DNA of 64,000 bases from Eubacteriales bacterium. Lineage in GTDB: Bacteria; Bacillota; Clostridia; Oscillospirales; CAG-382. The position numbers were made by a program, and so were the translations under genes. Location: assembly GCA_028702135.1 (NCBI GenBank), contig JAQVPJ010000006.1, positions 1-64,000 on the forward strand. Direction: 5' to 3'. The notes beneath the pieces were generated by a model. It saw nothing but the letters and a program-made list of their open reading frames with translations. It did not search any database and was not told the DNA's origin. Positions 1 to 8,903 of the stretch are shown here, one piece after another (the first letter of the stretch is position 1; each line of letters begins with the position of its first letter).

Positions 1-2
1 TA

Positions 3-809
3 ACCGGAGTGGAGGAAATCGATAAAATCATTAATATCGACCAGTCACCCATCGGCAGAACGCCGCGATCCAATCCTGCGACATATACCGGACTTTTTAC
101 TGATATAAGAAGTGTATTCGCCGCAACTCCGGAAGCGAAGGCAAGGGGATACAGGGATGCCAGGTTTTCCTTTAATGTAAAGGGCGGAAGATGCGAGGCG
201 TGTCAGGGTGACGGAACCATTATGATAGAGATGCACTTTTTGCCCGATGTTTATGTAACCTGCGATGTCTGCAAGGGCAAACGCTACAACAGGGAAACGC
301 TTGAGGTGAAATATAAGGGCAAGAATATTTACGATGTTCTCGAAATGACCGTTGAAGAGGGAAAGAAGTTTTTCGAAAATTACCGTTCAATACACCGAAA
401 GCTGAAAACCTTGTCAGATGTCGGATTGGGTTATATAAAAATCGGGCAGTCGTCGGTTACGCTTTCCGGCGGCGAGGCACAGCGTGTAAAGCTCTCCACC
501 GAGCTTTCCAGATGGTCTACAGGAAGAACCATGTATGTGCTGGATGAACCGACAACCGGCCTTCATTCTTATGATGTGGACAAGCTGCGCGAGGTTTTAC
601 AGCGTCTTGTCGATGCGGGTAATACCGTTGTGGTTATCGAGCATAACCTTGATATTATTAAAACCGCGGATTATATTATAGATATGGGTCCCGAGGGCGG
701 AGACGGCGGAGGAACCGTCATTGCGTCTGGAACACCCGAGGAGATAGCCGCCAATGAGAAATCCTATACAGGTCAATATCTGAAAAAAGCACTGCATGGA
801 AGGAACTGA
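3..809 (+). CDS. uvrA: Excinuclease ABC subunit UvrA, C-terminal part (5' truncated by window edge)
   Basis: C-terminal quarter of UvrA, the ATP-dependent damage-recognition subunit of UvrABC nucleotide excision repair. The reading frame is open from the first bases (TGVEE before [17 protein letters not shown]), so the gene begins outside the window. Counting from the GTG at 9, the second zinc finger is visible (CEAC at 62-65, CDVC at 85-88), followed by the ABC signature [11 protein letters not shown] and the Walker B region [10 protein letters not shown]. The tail has the usual length for the family. About 27 bases separate it from the following radical SAM gene, so co-transcription is likely. 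The identification is secure; only the 5' part is missing. Confidence 0.97.
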   Translation, partial: TGVEEIDKIINIDQSPIGRTPRSNPATYTGLFTDIRSVFAATPEAKARGYRDARFSFNVKGGRCEACQGDGTIMIEMHFLPDVYVTCDVCKGKRYNRETLEVKYKGKNIYDVLEMTVEEGKKFFENYRSIHRKLKTLSDVGLGYIKIGQSSVTLSGGEAQRVKLSTELSRWSTGRTMYVLDEPTTGLHSYDVDKLREVLQRLVDAGNTVVVIEHNLDIIKTADYIIDMGPEGGDGGGTVIASGTPEEIAANEKSYTGQYLKKALHGRN

Positions 810-836
810 AAGATATTCAGAGAGGAATAAGGGAAT

Positions 837-2684
837 TTGAACACGGACAAATATAAGATATTATTACAGAATTGCATAAAACCGGGAAGATATACGGGTG
901 GTGAGATAAACGAGGTTATCAAGGACAAGGAAAAAATCGACCTTCGTTTCTGTTTCTGCTTTCCTGATATTTATGAGATAGGAATGTCCAATCTCGGTAT
1001 ACGAATACTTGCCGATGTTCTAAACAATAAAGAAAATTACTGGTGTGAGCGTTGTTTTGCGCCCTGGACGGATATGGAGAAGCAGCTCCGTGACACAAAA
1101 ACACCGCTTTTCGCACTGGAAAGCGGTGATCCGCTGAGTGAATTTGATATGCTGGGCTTTACTTTACAATACGAGCTGTCATACACAAATGTGTTGAATA
1201 TGCTCGATTTGGCTGGTATACCCCTGTTTACTGAAAATAGAGGTTATGATGATGATTTAAGCATGTATCCGCTTGTAGTCGGCGGCGGTCCGTGTACTTA
1301 TAATCCCGAGCCGGTTGCAGATTTCTTTGACCTTTTCCTTATCGGAGAGGACGAGGAATCGATTTTAGAGCTTACGGAACTCTATTTGGATTGCAAATCG
1401 AATCGAAAAGGCATGAAAAAGAGTGAATTTCTTCACATTGCGGCGACCCGCATATCCGGCTGCTATGTACCCTCGTTATATGAGGTGACATATAATGATG
1501 ACGGCACGATAAAAACCGTTGCTCCTAAATATCAGGACATACCGAAAACGGTTAAAAAGAGAATCATCAAGGACCTTGATAAGGTCAGTTATCCGACAAA
1601 ACCACTTATACCGTTCCTCGACATCGTTCATGACAGGATTGTGCTTGAGGTTTTTAGAGGATGTATCAGAGGCTGCAGGTTTTGTCAGGCGGGGATGGTA
1701 TATCGCCCGTACAGAGAAAAGAGTGCGGCAACCCTTGACAGGTGTGCGGCTGTTTCTTTTGAGAACACGGGTTACAGTGAGATCTCGCTTTCCTCTTTGA
1801 GCATTAGCGATTATATGCAGCTTGATGAGCTCATTGATAATCTTCTCGCATGGACTGACGAAAATAAGATTAGCCTATCCCTGCCCTCGATGCGAATAGA
1901 CGCTTTTTACGAGCAGTTGATGGAAAAGGTCATGAGTGTGCGTAAGAGCGGTCTAACCTTCGCTCCCGAAGCTGGAACACAGCGTCTGCGTGATGTTATC
2001 AACAAAAACATCACCGAGCAGGAGATTATAAGCGCCTGTAGTAAGGCGTTCGACGGCGGGAGGGACAGTATAAAACTGTATTTTATGAACGGTCTGCCGA
2101 CAGAGACGGACGAGGATGTTTCGGGTATCGCTCTGCTGGCACAGAAGATTGTGGACGAATTTTATTCGATAAAACGTCCCCGTAGAGGTGTGAATGTAAC
2201 TATCAGCGTTTCCTGCTTTGTTCCAAAACCGTTTACGCCCTTCCAATGGGAGCCGCAGGATAGTCTTAATGAGCTTGAAAGAAAGCAAAAGCTCCTGAAA
2301 GACTCAATTAAAACAAAAAAAATATCATATAAGTATCACGACGCCAAAACCTGTCGAATTGAAGGTGTTTTTGCGCGCGGTAACAGGCGTTTGTCTGCGG
2401 CACTCGCAGAGGCGGTACGCGCAGGACAGCGTTTTGACGGTTGGGATGAATATTTTGATTACAATAAGTGGCTGGAAATCTTTAATAGAACAAATATAGA
2501 CCCCGGCTTTTTTGCAAACAGACGGATTCGTTTTGAAGAAACCCTTGCATGGGATCATATAGACGCAGGTGTTACAAAGCAGTATCTTATTAAAGAAGCA
2601 CAAAAGGCATATAATGCGGAGGTTACTCCCGATTGCAGAACCGCCTGCTCTGGTTGCGGAGCTGGTTGCTCTGATAATGAATAA
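837..2684 (+). CDS. B12-binding/radical SAM protein, TIGR03960 type
   Basis: Radical SAM protein of 615 residues with an N-terminal cobalamin-binding-like region (about 35-180) and a radical SAM core. The [4Fe-4S] motif is C276-x3-C280-x2-C283 (RGCIRGCRFCQAG). The C-terminus is cysteine rich (CRTACSGCGAGC), possibly a further metal site. Length and architecture fit the TIGR03960 family, which in Clostridia is encoded beside a TIGR03936 partner, as here. The substrate is not established to my knowledge; a role in RNA or protein modification is only inference. The start is TTG, supported by the AGAGAGGAATAAGGG ribosome site just upstream. Confidence 0.88.
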   Translation: MNTDKYKILLQNCIKPGRYTGGEINEVIKDKEKIDLRFCFCFPDIYEIGMSNLGIRILADVLNNKENYWCERCFAPWTDMEKQLRDTKTPLFALESGDPLSEFDMLGFTLQYELSYTNVLNMLDLAGIPLFTENRGYDDDLSMYPLVVGGGPCTYNPEPVADFFDLFLIGEDEESILELTELYLDCKSNRKGMKKSEFLHIAATRISGCYVPSLYEVTYNDDGTIKTVAPKYQDIPKTVKKRIIKDLDKVSYPTKPLIPFLDIVHDRIVLEVFRGCIRGCRFCQAGMVYRPYREKSAATLDRCAAVSFENTGYSEISLSSLSISDYMQLDELIDNLLAWTDENKISLSLPSMRIDAFYEQLMEKVMSVRKSGLTFAPEAGTQRLRDVINKNITEQEIISACSKAFDGGRDSIKLYFMNGLPTETDEDVSGIALLAQKIVDEFYSIKRPRRGVNVTISVSCFVPKPFTPFQWEPQDSLNELERKQKLLKDSIKTKKISYKYHDAKTCRIEGVFARGNRRLSAALAEAVRAGQRFDGWDEYFDYNKWLEIFNRTNIDPGFFANRRIRFEETLAWDHIDAGVTKQYLIKEAQKAYNAEVTPDCRTACSGCGAGCSDNE

Positions 2685-2713
2685 TATTGTATTTTAATAA
2701 AACAGGAGACGGA

Positions 2714-3343
2714 ATGGAACAGGTAAGGTTGTTTTTCAGAAAAATCGGAAACATCAGATATATCTCTCATCTTGACCTTCAGAGGACTATGAGCCGTATT
2801 CTTATGCGAAGCGGACTCGACATCGCTTTTTCGAAAGGGTATAATCCGCGTCCGAAACTGGCGTTTGCAGTTCCGCTTTCGATATTTCACGAGAGCGAGT
2901 ATGAAATACTTGATTTTAAGCTTAATACCGATACTGCTGCGGAGGAAATCGGCGAAAAGCTCCGCAACCTGCTTCCGCAGGGACTGGAGATATTCAGGAT
3001 AACAGAACCAAAAGAAAAAATCAGCGCGTGTCGTACTGCAAGATACCGTCTTACCATGACGACATCAAAGAGCGCCGATGAAATTCGGGAGTTGCTATCG
3101 GGAGAGATAAAAGTCCTTAAAAAGACCAAAACAAGGGAAGAGGAGTGCGACATTTCCCCGCAAATAACGGATATGTACTTTTATGAGCGTGATGGATTTG
3201 TTATAATGGAAGCTACACTTGAATCAGATAACGCAAACTATCTCAACCCTAATTACATAACCGCGTTTTTAGGTGACAATATAGATTACTGCCTTATAAG
3301 AAGGTTGTGCCTTTATAACAGCAGAGGACAGCCGATGACATAA
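2714..3343 (+). CDS. Radical SAM-associated protein, TIGR03936/DUF2344
   Basis: A 209-residue protein matching the DUF2344 family (FFRKIGNIRYISHLDLQR near the start, then FSKGYNPRPKLAFAVPLS), the usual partner of TIGR03960 radical SAM proteins. It lies 29 bases after that gene and probably acts with it; the molecular role is unknown. An in-frame ATG-less extension to 2687 is possible, but the ATG at 2714 sits 5-8 bases behind AGGAGA and begins MEQVRLFFRK, the expected family N-terminus. In many Clostridia ribonuclease G and rplU follow this pair; they do not here. Confidence 0.85.
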   Translation: MEQVRLFFRKIGNIRYISHLDLQRTMSRILMRSGLDIAFSKGYNPRPKLAFAVPLSIFHESEYEILDFKLNTDTAAEEIGEKLRNLLPQGLEIFRITEPKEKISACRTARYRLTMTTSKSADEIRELLSGEIKVLKKTKTREEECDISPQITDMYFYERDGFVIMEATLESDNANYLNPNYITAFLGDNIDYCLIRRLCLYNSRGQPMT

Positions 3344-3344
3344 A

Positions 3345-3362
3345 ATTTATTTATAAATAAAT
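3345..3362. repeat. Perfect 18-bp A/T palindrome upstream of a promoter
   Basis: ATTTATTTATAAATAAAT reads the same on both strands. It lies just after the DUF2344 stop codon and directly before the -35 of the next promoter. It could be an UP-like element or an operator. It has no GC stem, so it is a poor terminator. Confidence 0.5.
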
Positions 3363-3363
3363 G

Positions 3364-3392
3364 TTGATATACGCTGCGGATTTTGGTATAAT
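3364..3392 (+). promoter_or_regulatory. Sigma-A promoter for the lipoprotein gene
   Basis: TTGATA, a 17-base spacer, then TATAAT. The predicted transcription start near 3399 places GGAG (3401) close to the 5' end of the message, giving a very short leader before the TTG at 3413. Confidence 0.7.
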
Positions 3393-3412
3393 CAACAGAA
3401 GGAGTGCTTTTC

Positions 3413-4708
3413 TTGAAAAGAATAACAGCAATTCTCTTTGTTTTATTATTTATTCTTGCGGGATGCGATACAAAAACAGAAGACAGTCTGACAGAATCCA
3501 TAAACGAGATGCCGAAAAACCAGGTAATAGAATGGGATAACGATAGTCTTATTGATACTGCAAAGCAGCTTTTATATTCGGACAGACTTGTAACAGAGCT
3601 TTTTGTCGGAGGCAAGCTTACAAAGCTTGTAGATGTTAGCAATAAAAATCCAATCGACTTTGCATCAGCAGCCGGCACGGAATATGAGGATTTCACTGCA
3701 ATTGAAAAGCTGTTGACTAAAACCTATTCGATTGCTGGAAACACGATAACAAAGTACCTGACTTTACCGAAATACGGCAACCGTTCAATCTTATCGGTAA
3801 GCGGAAAAACTTACTTCAGCTTTCATTATACCGAGGATTTTGACGGGATTGATATTGAATCTATTACAATCTCGGACGGTGAGAATGAAAATGTGAAGAA
3901 TATAACGGCAGGGCAATACAGAATACCTATGGTTTATGACGGCGGAGTTTGGTTGCTTGAGGACAGCGTTTATTTTCTTAGTCGGGAAGCGGAAAGAAAG
4001 CCCGAGAGCGATTATGTTTTCCCGTTGATGAATCAGGGCACGGCAAAAGCTCTCACAGGTAGGATTATGGTGGTTGAAATATTTGTTTCGGATTCCAAGA
4101 GCAGTTTTACGGATGAGGATATAACCGCCTTTGAAACAAAAGTAAGCGAAAGCTTCGAATATATAAAAAATGCTGCACCTAACGGGAGCGAATTTGAAGT
4201 TGAATATGAGAAACTTAAGTTTAAACATTCAAAATCAAGCATTATTTTCAGTTCGGAAGACCAGACAAATTTTGATCTTGTCCTTGCTACTACAGACTAT
4301 AAAAATTTAGACAAATATATAAATGAAAACTTCAACACCTTCGGATACGACAGCTACCTTGCGATAGTGTGTGTGAACAAAACCGGCAGCGGTTATGCAA
4401 AACCCTACACACAGGAAGAAGCGGATATTTTTACCGCGGAACGCTGTGTTATGTTCCCGAATGATGGTAAAATCGCTCTTGCGAGGAATATTCTTTCGGT
4501 TTTCGGGGCACAAACACCATCCGACCCGTATTTAAAGGAGCTTTTGACAAGCTACTGTAAAAACGACATTATGCTAAGCGGTGACGAGGACAGTGTTATA
4601 AGCGAGCTTACCGCATATCAGGCGGGATTGAGTAAGCAACTCGACAGGCAGTTCCACTCTTTTTGTGTAAAAACGGTAAGCGAGGAGCCGGAGTTAAGTG
4701 TTTATTAG
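3413..4708 (+). CDS. Putative lipoprotein of unknown function
   Basis: Predicted lipoprotein of 431 residues. The N-terminus is a classic type II signal (MKRITAILFVLLFILAGC) with lipobox LAGC and the lipidated Cys at 18. The rest is soluble, mixed alpha/beta by composition, with no motif I recognise. A GTG at 3404 is in frame, but it overlaps the GGAG ribosome site, so the TTG at 3413 (8 bases after GGAG) is preferred. It has its own promoter and is followed 34 bases later by pyrH, so read-through into the pyrH block is possible. The function cannot be stated; anchoring on the outer face of the membrane is inferred from the signal. Confidence 0.8.
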   Translation: MKRITAILFVLLFILAGCDTKTEDSLTESINEMPKNQVIEWDNDSLIDTAKQLLYSDRLVTELFVGGKLTKLVDVSNKNPIDFASAAGTEYEDFTAIEKLLTKTYSIAGNTITKYLTLPKYGNRSILSVSGKTYFSFHYTEDFDGIDIESITISDGENENVKNITAGQYRIPMVYDGGVWLLEDSVYFLSREAERKPESDYVFPLMNQGTAKALTGRIMVVEIFVSDSKSSFTDEDITAFETKVSESFEYIKNAAPNGSEFEVEYEKLKFKHSKSSIIFSSEDQTNFDLVLATTDYKNLDKYINENFNTFGYDSYLAIVCVNKTGSGYAKPYTQEEADIFTAERCVMFPNDGKIALARNILSVFGAQTPSDPYLKELLTSYCKNDIMLSGDEDSVISELTAYQAGLSKQLDRQFHSFCVKTVSEEPELSVY

Positions 4709-4742
4709 CCTTATAATACAATAAACAAGTCTAAAATAAAGG

Positions 4743-5483
4743 ATGTGGTCGTTGTTGAAATCGAAATGCGGACAGGTCTCTTATAAAAGGGTTCTTTTAA
4801 AGCTGAGCGGTGAGGCCCTCTCCGGTCAGGACGGAAAGATTCTGAGCGGAGATTTTCTCGAAAGAGTGAGCGCGGAGATTAAAAAATGTTCCGATAATGG
4901 TGTGCAGTTCGCAATCGTTATAGGAGCCGGAAACATTTGGCGGGGCGCGCGGCAGAACGGACTGAATATAGACCGCGTTCGTGGCGACCATATGGGTATG
5001 CTCGCAACCGTCATCAACTCGCTTGCTATGCAGGACTATCTGATAAAAGCAGGTTTAAAAACCCGTGTTATGAGTGCTTTTGAAATTTCGCAGGTATGCG
5101 AGCCTTATTCGCAGTACAAAGCGATCGATGCTCTTGATAACGGTGAGGCGGTTATAATCCCCTGCGGGGTCGGATATCCGTTTTTCTCAACAGATACCGG
5201 AATGATTCTGCGGGCGGCAGAATTAAAATGCGATATCGTTCTGTCAGCAAAGAATGTCGATGGTGTTTACGACAAGGACCCGCACATATTTCCTGACGCA
5301 GCTAAATATGAGCGTCTTACCTATGAAGAGGTTCTGAGGAAGGATCTTAAAGCTCTGGATGCCACGGCATCCGCAATCGGCAAGGAAAACAACATAAAAA
5401 TTCTTGTTTTCGCACTTGAGGATCCGTTTAACATTACAAGAGCTGTTTCGGGAGAAAATATAGGTACGATAGTAAGTAATTGA
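4743..5483 (+). CDS. pyrH: UMP kinase
   Basis: UMP kinase of the amino-acid-kinase fold; phosphorylates UMP to UDP for RNA, DNA and cell-wall precursor synthesis in the cytoplasm. Family features: LLKLSGEALSG near the N-terminus, VIGAGNIWRG, the uridylate-binding RGDHMGMLATVINSLAMQD and NVDGVYDKDP. The ATG at 4743 overlaps its own AAAGGA ribosome site; an in-frame TTG at 4752 is better spaced (8 bases) and may be the true start, removing three residues. It heads the conserved pyrH-frr-uppS-cdsA block. The encoded C-terminus is complete (ENIGTIVSN). Confidence 0.96.
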   Translation: MWSLLKSKCGQVSYKRVLLKLSGEALSGQDGKILSGDFLERVSAEIKKCSDNGVQFAIVIGAGNIWRGARQNGLNIDRVRGDHMGMLATVINSLAMQDYLIKAGLKTRVMSAFEISQVCEPYSQYKAIDALDNGEAVIIPCGVGYPFFSTDTGMILRAAELKCDIVLSAKNVDGVYDKDPHIFPDAAKYERLTYEEVLRKDLKALDATASAIGKENNIKILVFALEDPFNITRAVSGENIGTIVSN

Positions 5484-5521
5484 CCATACTGATTAAACAT
5501 AAAATAAAAGGAGGAATATCT

Positions 5522-6076
5522 GTGAAATTCGATACTTCTTTATACGAAGAGAAAATGAAAAAAACGATAGCCGCACTCAGTGAGGAGCTTTCAGGCATCA
5601 GGGTAGGCAGAGCGAGTACAAAGCTGCTCGAAAAAATCAAGGTTCCTTATTACGGCACCCCCACCTCTATCGACGGTGTTGCGACAGTTAAAACAATGGA
5701 TGCGAGAACTCTGGCGATTACTCCCTGGGAGTCTTCTGTCTTAAAGGATATTGAAAAAGCGATACAGGCTTCTGATTTGGGAATAAACCCCCAAAACGAC
5801 GGAAAATCCATTCGTCTGGTGTTTCCGTCCCTGACCGAGGAGCGCAGAAAGGAACTGGTTAAGCAGGTCTCGAAGTTGGGTGAGGACGCTAAGGTTGCAA
5901 TAAGAAACATACGGCGCGACGCAAATGAAAAATCCAAAGAGCAGAAGAAAAACTCGATACTTACAGAGGACGAACAGAAGTTGGCCGAAAAAAGCGTACA
6001 GGAACTGACCGACAAGTACAGCAAGGAAGTAGATGCTGTAGTTGAAAGGAAAGACAAGGAAATTATGGAAATCTGA
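5522..6076 (+). CDS. frr: Ribosome recycling factor
   Basis: Splits post-termination 70S ribosomes together with EF-G. The 184-residue product has the usual length (about 185), the N-terminal helix with EKMKKTIAALSEELSGIRVGRAS, and the typical tail. The GTG at 5522 is chosen because AGGAGG lies 9 bases upstream and the protein then starts at the canonical position. An upstream ATG at 5480, overlapping the pyrH stop, would add 14 atypical residues. The gene follows pyrH by 38 bases, a nearly universal bacterial pairing. Confidence 0.96.
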   Translation: MKFDTSLYEEKMKKTIAALSEELSGIRVGRASTKLLEKIKVPYYGTPTSIDGVATVKTMDARTLAITPWESSVLKDIEKAIQASDLGINPQNDGKSIRLVFPSLTEERRKELVKQVSKLGEDAKVAIRNIRRDANEKSKEQKKNSILTEDEQKLAEKSVQELTDKYSKEVDAVVERKDKEIMEI

Positions 6077-6134
6077 TAGGCCGTAAACCTTTTTTGCGCT
6101 TATTCCATCGATCTGCATCAGAACGGAGCTTAAT

Positions 6135-6851
6135 GTGAAGAATACGGTATCTAACAACGCCAAAAATACTCCGGCGGAGATTCCCGCACACATTGCGATT
6201 ATTATGGACGGAAACGGGCGCTGGGCGCGTAAGCGTGCCCTGCCCAGAACCGTCGGACATAAAGCGGGATTCAATAATTTTGTCGATATTGTTGACCTGT
6301 GCGGACGGATCGGAGTCTCATATTTAACAGTATATGCTTTTTCTACAGAAAACTGGAAGCGGGAAAAGAGCGAGGTAAACGATCTGATCAGGCTTATGAA
6401 CAGCGGTATTAAAGAATATATGCCCGAAATGCAGCGAAATAATGTAAAGCTGAGGATTTTAGGCGACCTTTTGATGTTTGATGTAAATTCCCGTACTATG
6501 CTCGAAAACAGTGTGAAAACGCTTTCGGGCAATACCGGAATGCTTTTATCCATATGCCTTTCTTACGGGGGCAGACAGGAGATAATTCAAGCGGTGAACA
6601 GACTGCTCGACGAGGGAAAAAGGGAAATATCCGAGAGTGATTTTGAGGGATATCTTTACACATCCGGCATACCCGATCCCGATTTGATTATACGCACAAG
6701 CGGAGAGATACGCATTTCCAATTTTCTGCTATGGCAGAGCGCATATTCCGAGTATTACTTTACCGACGTGTTATGGCCGGATTTTAATAAAGAAGAGCTT
6801 TTTAAGGCTATTGAATCCTTTGCGGCAAGGAAGCGCAGATTCGGCAGGTAG
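6135..6851 (+). CDS. uppS: Undecaprenyl diphosphate synthase (cis-prenyltransferase)
   Basis: Condenses isopentenyl diphosphate onto farnesyl diphosphate to give the C55 lipid carrier for peptidoglycan and other wall polymers. Signature motifs: IAIIMDGNGRWARKR (catalytic Asp and diphosphate-binding region), YAFSTENWKR and DLIIRTSGEIRISNF. At 238 residues it matches the family. The start is GTG, with GGAG 6 bases upstream. cdsA begins 25 bases after its stop. It links to dxr, ispG and ispE in this window, which supply its substrate through the MEP pathway. Confidence 0.96.
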   Translation: MKNTVSNNAKNTPAEIPAHIAIIMDGNGRWARKRALPRTVGHKAGFNNFVDIVDLCGRIGVSYLTVYAFSTENWKREKSEVNDLIRLMNSGIKEYMPEMQRNNVKLRILGDLLMFDVNSRTMLENSVKTLSGNTGMLLSICLSYGGRQEIIQAVNRLLDEGKREISESDFEGYLYTSGIPDPDLIIRTSGEIRISNFLLWQSAYSEYYFTDVLWPDFNKEELFKAIESFAARKRRFGR

Positions 6852-6876
6852 TGAAAATTTTTATTTGAGGTTTGGG

Positions 6877-7671
6877 ATGCAAAAACGAATTCTTACCGGT
6901 GCGGTGGCATTGATTGTCTTTATACCGGTTTTATATTTTTCCGGGACATATATATTTCCCGCAGTAATTGGTTTGTTGTCGGGAATCGCCGTTTATGAAT
7001 TTGCAAGATGCATCGGCATAAAAAAAATGATGCTCATCGTATCGCCGGTAATATTGACTTCGGCAATTCTACCGGTGTTGGCGAGATATGCACGGGAGTG
7101 GCTTGTAATTGCCGGGCTCTCGGTTTTTATATATCTGCTTTTTATTCTGGTGTTTGGTTATGGCAGGATCAATATAAACTCTGCGACCGCTCTGTTCTTC
7201 GGATTTGTCTATGTCGCCGTTGCGTTTATGCTGCTTGTTATGGTAAGGGATAGAGCACCCGAAAGATATTTGTTGATTTTTATCACGGCATGGGGTACGG
7301 ACACCTTTGCATATTTTGGCGGATACCTTTTCGGTAAAAAAAAGCTATGCCCCGAGCTCAGTCCGAAGAAGACGGTTGAGGGTGCAATCTGCGGTGTGGC
7401 AGGTACTGTTATATGTTTTGCAGTTTATTTAATAGTGACGGTGAATAAGGGCGGCGACTTTCCGATATTTAAATATAGTCTTTTGGCAATACTCGCAAGT
7501 ATAGTTTCACAACTCGGCGATCTTTCCGCCTCAGCAATAAAAAGGCATTACGGAATTAAGGATTTCGGGGATATTTTCCCCGGTCACGGTGGAGTGCTCG
7601 ACAGATTCGATAGTATTTTGCCGCTATCCATCGGTGCATACCTGCTCCTGAGTATTATTAAGGTTTTATAA
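6877..7671 (+). CDS. cdsA: Phosphatidate cytidylyltransferase (CDP-diglyceride synthase)
   Basis: Integral membrane enzyme converting phosphatidic acid and CTP to CDP-diacylglycerol, the branch-point precursor of anionic phospholipids. About seven or eight hydrophobic segments are visible, and the C-terminal family signature is complete (SAIKRHYGIKDFGDIFPGHG, then GVLDRFDS). The ATG at 6877 is used because GAGG lies 6 bases upstream; in-frame extension to 6811 would overlap uppS. Length is 264 residues, normal for the family. Confidence 0.95.
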   Translation: MQKRILTGAVALIVFIPVLYFSGTYIFPAVIGLLSGIAVYEFARCIGIKKMMLIVSPVILTSAILPVLARYAREWLVIAGLSVFIYLLFILVFGYGRININSATALFFGFVYVAVAFMLLVMVRDRAPERYLLIFITAWGTDTFAYFGGYLFGKKKLCPELSPKKTVEGAICGVAGTVICFAVYLIVTVNKGGDFPIFKYSLLAILASIVSQLGDLSASAIKRHYGIKDFGDIFPGHGGVLDRFDSILPLSIGAYLLLSIIKVL

Positions 7672-7700
7672 ACTAAATATCTTTTTTCGAAAGGCAAAAG

Positions 7701-8837
7701 ATGATAAAGAGCATAATCATCCTCGGTTCGACGGGGTCAATAGGCAGACAGACGCTTGAGGTCGCACATAATCTTGGTTTGAATGTCTCAGCGCTTTCGG
7801 GTTATAATAACGTGAAGGTACTGGAGGAGCAGTGCCGCCGGTTCAAGCCCCTCATCTGCTGGGTCAGTGAAACAAAATATCATGAACTAAAAACAGCACT
7901 TGCCGATACGGGCACAAAAGTTATTACCGGCAACGATGCGCTTGACAATCTGTCTTATGAAACAGAAGCGGACTTGCTGTTGAACTCAATTATGGGTATG
8001 AGGGGACTAAAACCCACTCTTGCGGCAATTGACAGCGGAAAGCAGATAGCTCTTGCCAACAAGGAAACCCTTGTGGCCGGTGGTGAAATTGTCATGCAAA
8101 AAGTGGCGGAAAAAGGAACAACCATACTGCCTGTGGACAGCGAGCATTCAGCGATATTCCAGTGCCTTCAAGGAGGCGTAAAGCCAAAAAAGCTGTTACT
8201 GACGGCGTCTGGAGGACCCTTTTTCGGCAAAAAGCGTTTTGAACTTAACAAAATAACGCCCGAAGAAGCTTTAAAACATCCGAACTGGAGTATGGGCAAA
8301 AAAATAACAATTGATTCCTCCACACTTATGAATAAAGGTTTGGAATTAATCGAAGCGGTGCACTTGTTTTCAGTCGCTCCCGAAAATATTGAAGTAATAA
8401 TTCATAGGGAGAGCGTCATACATTCTATGGTAGAGTATGCGGACGGTGCGGTTATCGCACAGCTTGCAAAGCCGGATATGAGGCTTTGCATACAGTATGC
8501 ACTCACATATCCCAACCGCTTGCAGAGTCCTGTGCAGGGTATTGATTTCCTTAAAATCGGATCGCTTACGTTCGCAGAACCGGACGAGGAAACATTCACG
8601 CTTTTGCCGCTGGCTCGCAATGCGATAAAAAAGGGAGGAAACATCCCCGCTGCGGTAAACGGTGCAAATGAGTCGGCAGTTTCACTGTTTTTGGAAAAAA
8701 AAATCAGCTATCTCGACATCTTTGACCTGGTGGCACAAGCGGCTGAAAACGCCGTTTATATAAAAAAACCTTCGCTTGACGATATTCTGCAGACTGACAA
8801 AGCCGCAAGGGAATTCGTGAGAGCGAAAACAAGATAA
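7701..8837 (+). CDS. dxr: 1-deoxy-D-xylulose-5-phosphate reductoisomerase
   Basis: Second enzyme of the MEP pathway; rearranges and reduces DXP to MEP with NADPH. Visible: N-terminal Rossmann motif ILGSTGSIGRQTLEV, ANKETLVAGGE, and the metal/substrate site LPVDSEHSAIFQCLQG, followed by the C-terminal helical domain. At 378 residues it is full length. ATG start with GAAAGG upstream. It lies between cdsA and rseP, the standard clostridial order. Confidence 0.97.
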   Translation: MIKSIIILGSTGSIGRQTLEVAHNLGLNVSALSGYNNVKVLEEQCRRFKPLICWVSETKYHELKTALADTGTKVITGNDALDNLSYETEADLLLNSIMGMRGLKPTLAAIDSGKQIALANKETLVAGGEIVMQKVAEKGTTILPVDSEHSAIFQCLQGGVKPKKLLLTASGGPFFGKKRFELNKITPEEALKHPNWSMGKKITIDSSTLMNKGLELIEAVHLFSVAPENIEVIIHRESVIHSMVEYADGAVIAQLAKPDMRLCIQYALTYPNRLQSPVQGIDFLKIGSLTFAEPDEETFTLLPLARNAIKKGGNIPAAVNGANESAVSLFLEKKISYLDIFDLVAQAAENAVYIKKPSLDDILQTDKAAREFVRAKTR

Positions 8838-8903
8838 AGCAGTCGTCTGCCCGGCAAAAACGACCGTATACATTGCTTTTATCCGCCGGAGAAACGGTAT
8901 AAT

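Noticed and set aside
5741-6553. 270-codon open frame on the minus strand across frr and uppS
   Set aside because: Antisense to two secure genes and of unlikely composition; not a gene.
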